From Delphinus delphis (Eukaryota > Chordata > Mammalia > Artiodactyla > Delphinidae): 64,000 nt of DNA. This document shows positions 61,932-64,000 of this stretch, in pieces (within the stretch, counting starts at the first letter, position 1; every line of letters begins with the position of its first letter). The stretch lies in the NCBI RefSeq assembly GCF_949987515.2, contig NC_082696.1:35072431-35136430 (forward strand). Direction: 5' to 3'. Under the pieces are notes generated by a model. It did no database searches and was not told the origin of the DNA. It saw only the letters and a program-made list of their open reading frames with translations. The translations under genes and the position numbers were made by a program.

Positions 61932-62350
61932 CTATGTCTTTCATAAAATGACTTTTTTAAAGAATACATGCCAGATATTTTGTAGGAAGTTCCTCAATTT
62001 GAATTGTCTGATAGTTTTTTCATGATTAGATTCAGATTATGACTATCCTGGCAGGAATACTATATAAGTGATGCTGTGTCCTTCTTAACGTACCACTTCA
62101 AGAGGCACACACTATTCATTTGCCCTGTCGTCGATGTTAATTTTTGTCGCTTTGTTAAGATGGAGCCTATCACATTTTTTTCACCGTATAAATATCCTTT
62201 TCCCTTTGTACCTACTAAACAATATGCAGGGGGATTTTTTTTTGAGACTACTCCTCAAATATATTCATCTAATGATGAATGATCTGCCAGAGACCTGGTT
62301 TCTCAACTTTTTGCCATACTCAGAACTGGTTAGCAAAACGTGGCTGTAAA

Positions 62351-62869
62351 TCCTCAGTGCCAATACACCATACTCTCTAGGGCTTTTGTTTCTTGCCTTT
62401 TCTATCTTCAAATCTGATTCCTAAGTCCCTAGAGACTACAATAGATTTCACACTGAATTTCAAAAGATTTTAGTTTAGATTTCAGCCTCTTACATAGTCT
62501 TAGAATATAGCAAATGTCTTTTGTGGAAAATGGTTATGTATCTGTGGACTTCAAACCTTCAATTTTGTCTCTCTATCCCCAAGTGACTTCTAAAGGCTAC
62601 ATTGGTTTCTCCTTCTTTTAACGGTTGCTCTCTGTCTGAGCCAAACCACAAACTTCAGCTCACACCAAGAACTGGCAAATTCCCCCATATAAAAAATCAG
62701 CTGCTATTTATCTACTCACCTCTGAATGTTTTTCCTCTCTATATAATTTAGGACCATTTAGTCCTCATAGCTTCCACAGTTCCATGATACATTTTCAAAA
62801 GTATTTTTTGTAATTTATCCTTTTTCCTTGTTATGAACGGTGTGAGTATAGGCTTGACATAACCTTTAA
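62351..62869. other. No gene or repeat recognised
   Basis: AT-rich sequence between two antisense L1 pieces. It may be decayed L1, but no landmark was found. Confidence 0.4.
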
Positions 62870-63710
62870 ATCCTACTTAGAAGTCCAAGAACAATCAATT
62901 CTTACTTGCATCTGATAACTCCAATATCTGCATCTCCTGTGGTTCTGTTTCTATTGGCTGTTTTTCCTCTTTGTTCTTTTGTCATGTTTTCTGTCTTTAT
63001 TCCTGCTTGGTAATATTTTGACTAAATGACAGACATTTTAAATAAAAAATGGTAGGGATAATTGGAAGTTCTAGATGATGTTGTCTTCTCCAAGAGAGGA
63101 TTCATTTTGTTTTAGGCAAACAGGCTGAAGGCAGATAACTTTAATAAGGAATTAAATCTTTTCTAAATTGGGTCTCATTCTTTAGGAGGGTTGGTCTAGT
63201 CTGTTTCTCCCTTACTTTCAGAGTACAGCCCAGTAGGAGTCTCATCTGGCAGCTTGTATTATATGTCAGATCCTTTTCTTTGGAAGGTCCTAAAGTCCAA
63301 TTTTTGTTTCCACATTCTGAAAGGACTGCTGGAGACTGCTCAGTTTCTCAGCCTCTCAGCTGCAGCTCACAAACTGACAAATGTCAAGAGGGAAAGTAGT
63401 GTTTTTTTCTGTTATACCACCCTTGAAAAATATTTTTTTCTGTCTTTACCATCCTTGTCTCTGGTATCTTTGACCCTCCCTGAGATCTTTATGCTTAGCT
63501 CCCCAGTATCTCAAAACAGGTTGGATACATGTGTGTGCATGTGTGTGTATGTAATTCTTGCTCTTAACGTTTATGCTCAAAGCAAAGATTGTTCTGTTAC
63601 AAGCTACACTGCCATTTCTGATAGCATGAAATCCTTGCTTTTGTTTGTTTGCATTTGCCTGATATATATTGCCTATTTGCACACCTTTCATTCACATTTC
63701 TTTTAGCTTT
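62870..63710 (-). mobile_element. L1/HAL1 5' region, antisense
   Basis: 'cttgcatctgataactccaa tatctgcatctcctgtgg', 'gttcttttgtcatgttttct' and 'gcttggtaatattttgacta aatgacagacatttt' follow the antisense L1M/HAL1 leader. The right part (63060-63480) looks like the GC-richer leader. The 150-codon plus frame is a shadow. TG-rich tract at 63527-63550. Confidence 0.6.
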
Positions 63711-64000
63711 TAGGTGTGTCTCATATACATAGCACAGAGTTAGGTTTTGCTTTGTGAACCAATCTAAAAGTCTTTTAAAAAATACTTTTCTTTTAAACTG
63801 TTTATATGTAATAGTTTGAATATATGTCTAGCCTTAGTTCTTACCGTACTTTATGTTTTTTTTTCTATTTTTATAGCTTTTTAAAGGTCTTACAAAATGT
63901 AGTCATTTTTCTTTGTGTGGTGTGTATATTTGTAATTACTAAAATACTAATTTTTTTTACATTACTATATGGGTTACTTTTATAGCTTTATATCTTACTT
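63711..64000. other. No gene recognised
   Basis: T-rich plus strand, possibly further antisense L1 (ORF2 start-like composition), but without a firm landmark before the window ends. Confidence 0.4.

Larger units (their letters stand above)
60860..62350 (-). mobile_element. Old L1, antisense, split by a solo LTR
   Basis: 60860-61304: 'aacctgcaaagaaagtttaa', 'atgaactctcatgtacactc', 'ccagtgcagaatcatgcatg', 'caagtcctcagtctttcttt'. 61932-62350: 'attttgtaggaagttcctca', 'catgattagattcagattat', 'agtgatgctgtgtccttctt'. The second block continues the first at the expected next position once the LTR is removed. A CA tract lies at 61001-61022. Confidence 0.72.

Noticed and set aside
1..64000. CRISPR arrays, operons, phage or bacterial defence systems
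   Set aside because: Composition, interspersed repeats and the lack of dense coding show mammalian nuclear DNA. No spaced direct-repeat array is present.

Overview
This is vertebrate nuclear DNA, almost certainly from a cetacean. The main evidence is 14 tRNA-derived SINEs of the CHR type. Short copies end in a GTGAGAGGCCCGCGTACC-like tail plus oligo-A; long copies end in ACCCAACACAGCC plus (AAAT)n; two are older ~125 bp copies. There is also a cetartiodactyl-type L1 3' end and a matching L1 5' UTR. The abundance and freshness of the short type points to toothed whales (inference). Many old mammalian repeats (MIR, L2, MaLR/MLT1, MLT2, hAT MITEs) sit beneath these younger layers. Element family names come from memory of consensus sequences, not from a database search.

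No protein-coding gene can be supported. The open frames are short, lack codon-level signs of function, and many lie inside SINEs or L1 antisense sequence. The window is therefore intergenic or deep intronic. The best exon-like piece is an 82-base segment on the minus strand (47235-47316) with a perfect AAG|GTGAGT donor; it remains unproven.

Layout: 1-931 is the antisense 5' UTR of a young L1 whose body lies off the left edge. 932-3360 is an older antisense L1 carrying two SINEs. 3.4-38 kb is mostly old unique or decayed DNA with scattered MIR, L2 and MaLR pieces and four SINEs; 10.85-26.26 kb has no lineage-specific insertion that I could see. 38.5-41.7 kb is a nested cluster: a plus-strand L1, a hAT MITE, a SINE, an MLT2 LTR, then a minus-strand L1 with another SINE. 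43.0-43.3 kb holds a composite purine/(TA)n microsatellite inside an old LTR-like element. 52.2-63.7 kb is a pile of antisense L1 fragments, one sense L1/HAL1 piece and a clean 627-base solo LTR (61305-61931) whose flanks rejoin into continuous L1 sequence.

There is no CRISPR, operon, phage or other novel system here. The interest lies in nested insertion history, several exact target-site duplications, and a few exon-like or GC-richer islands worth a conservation check.
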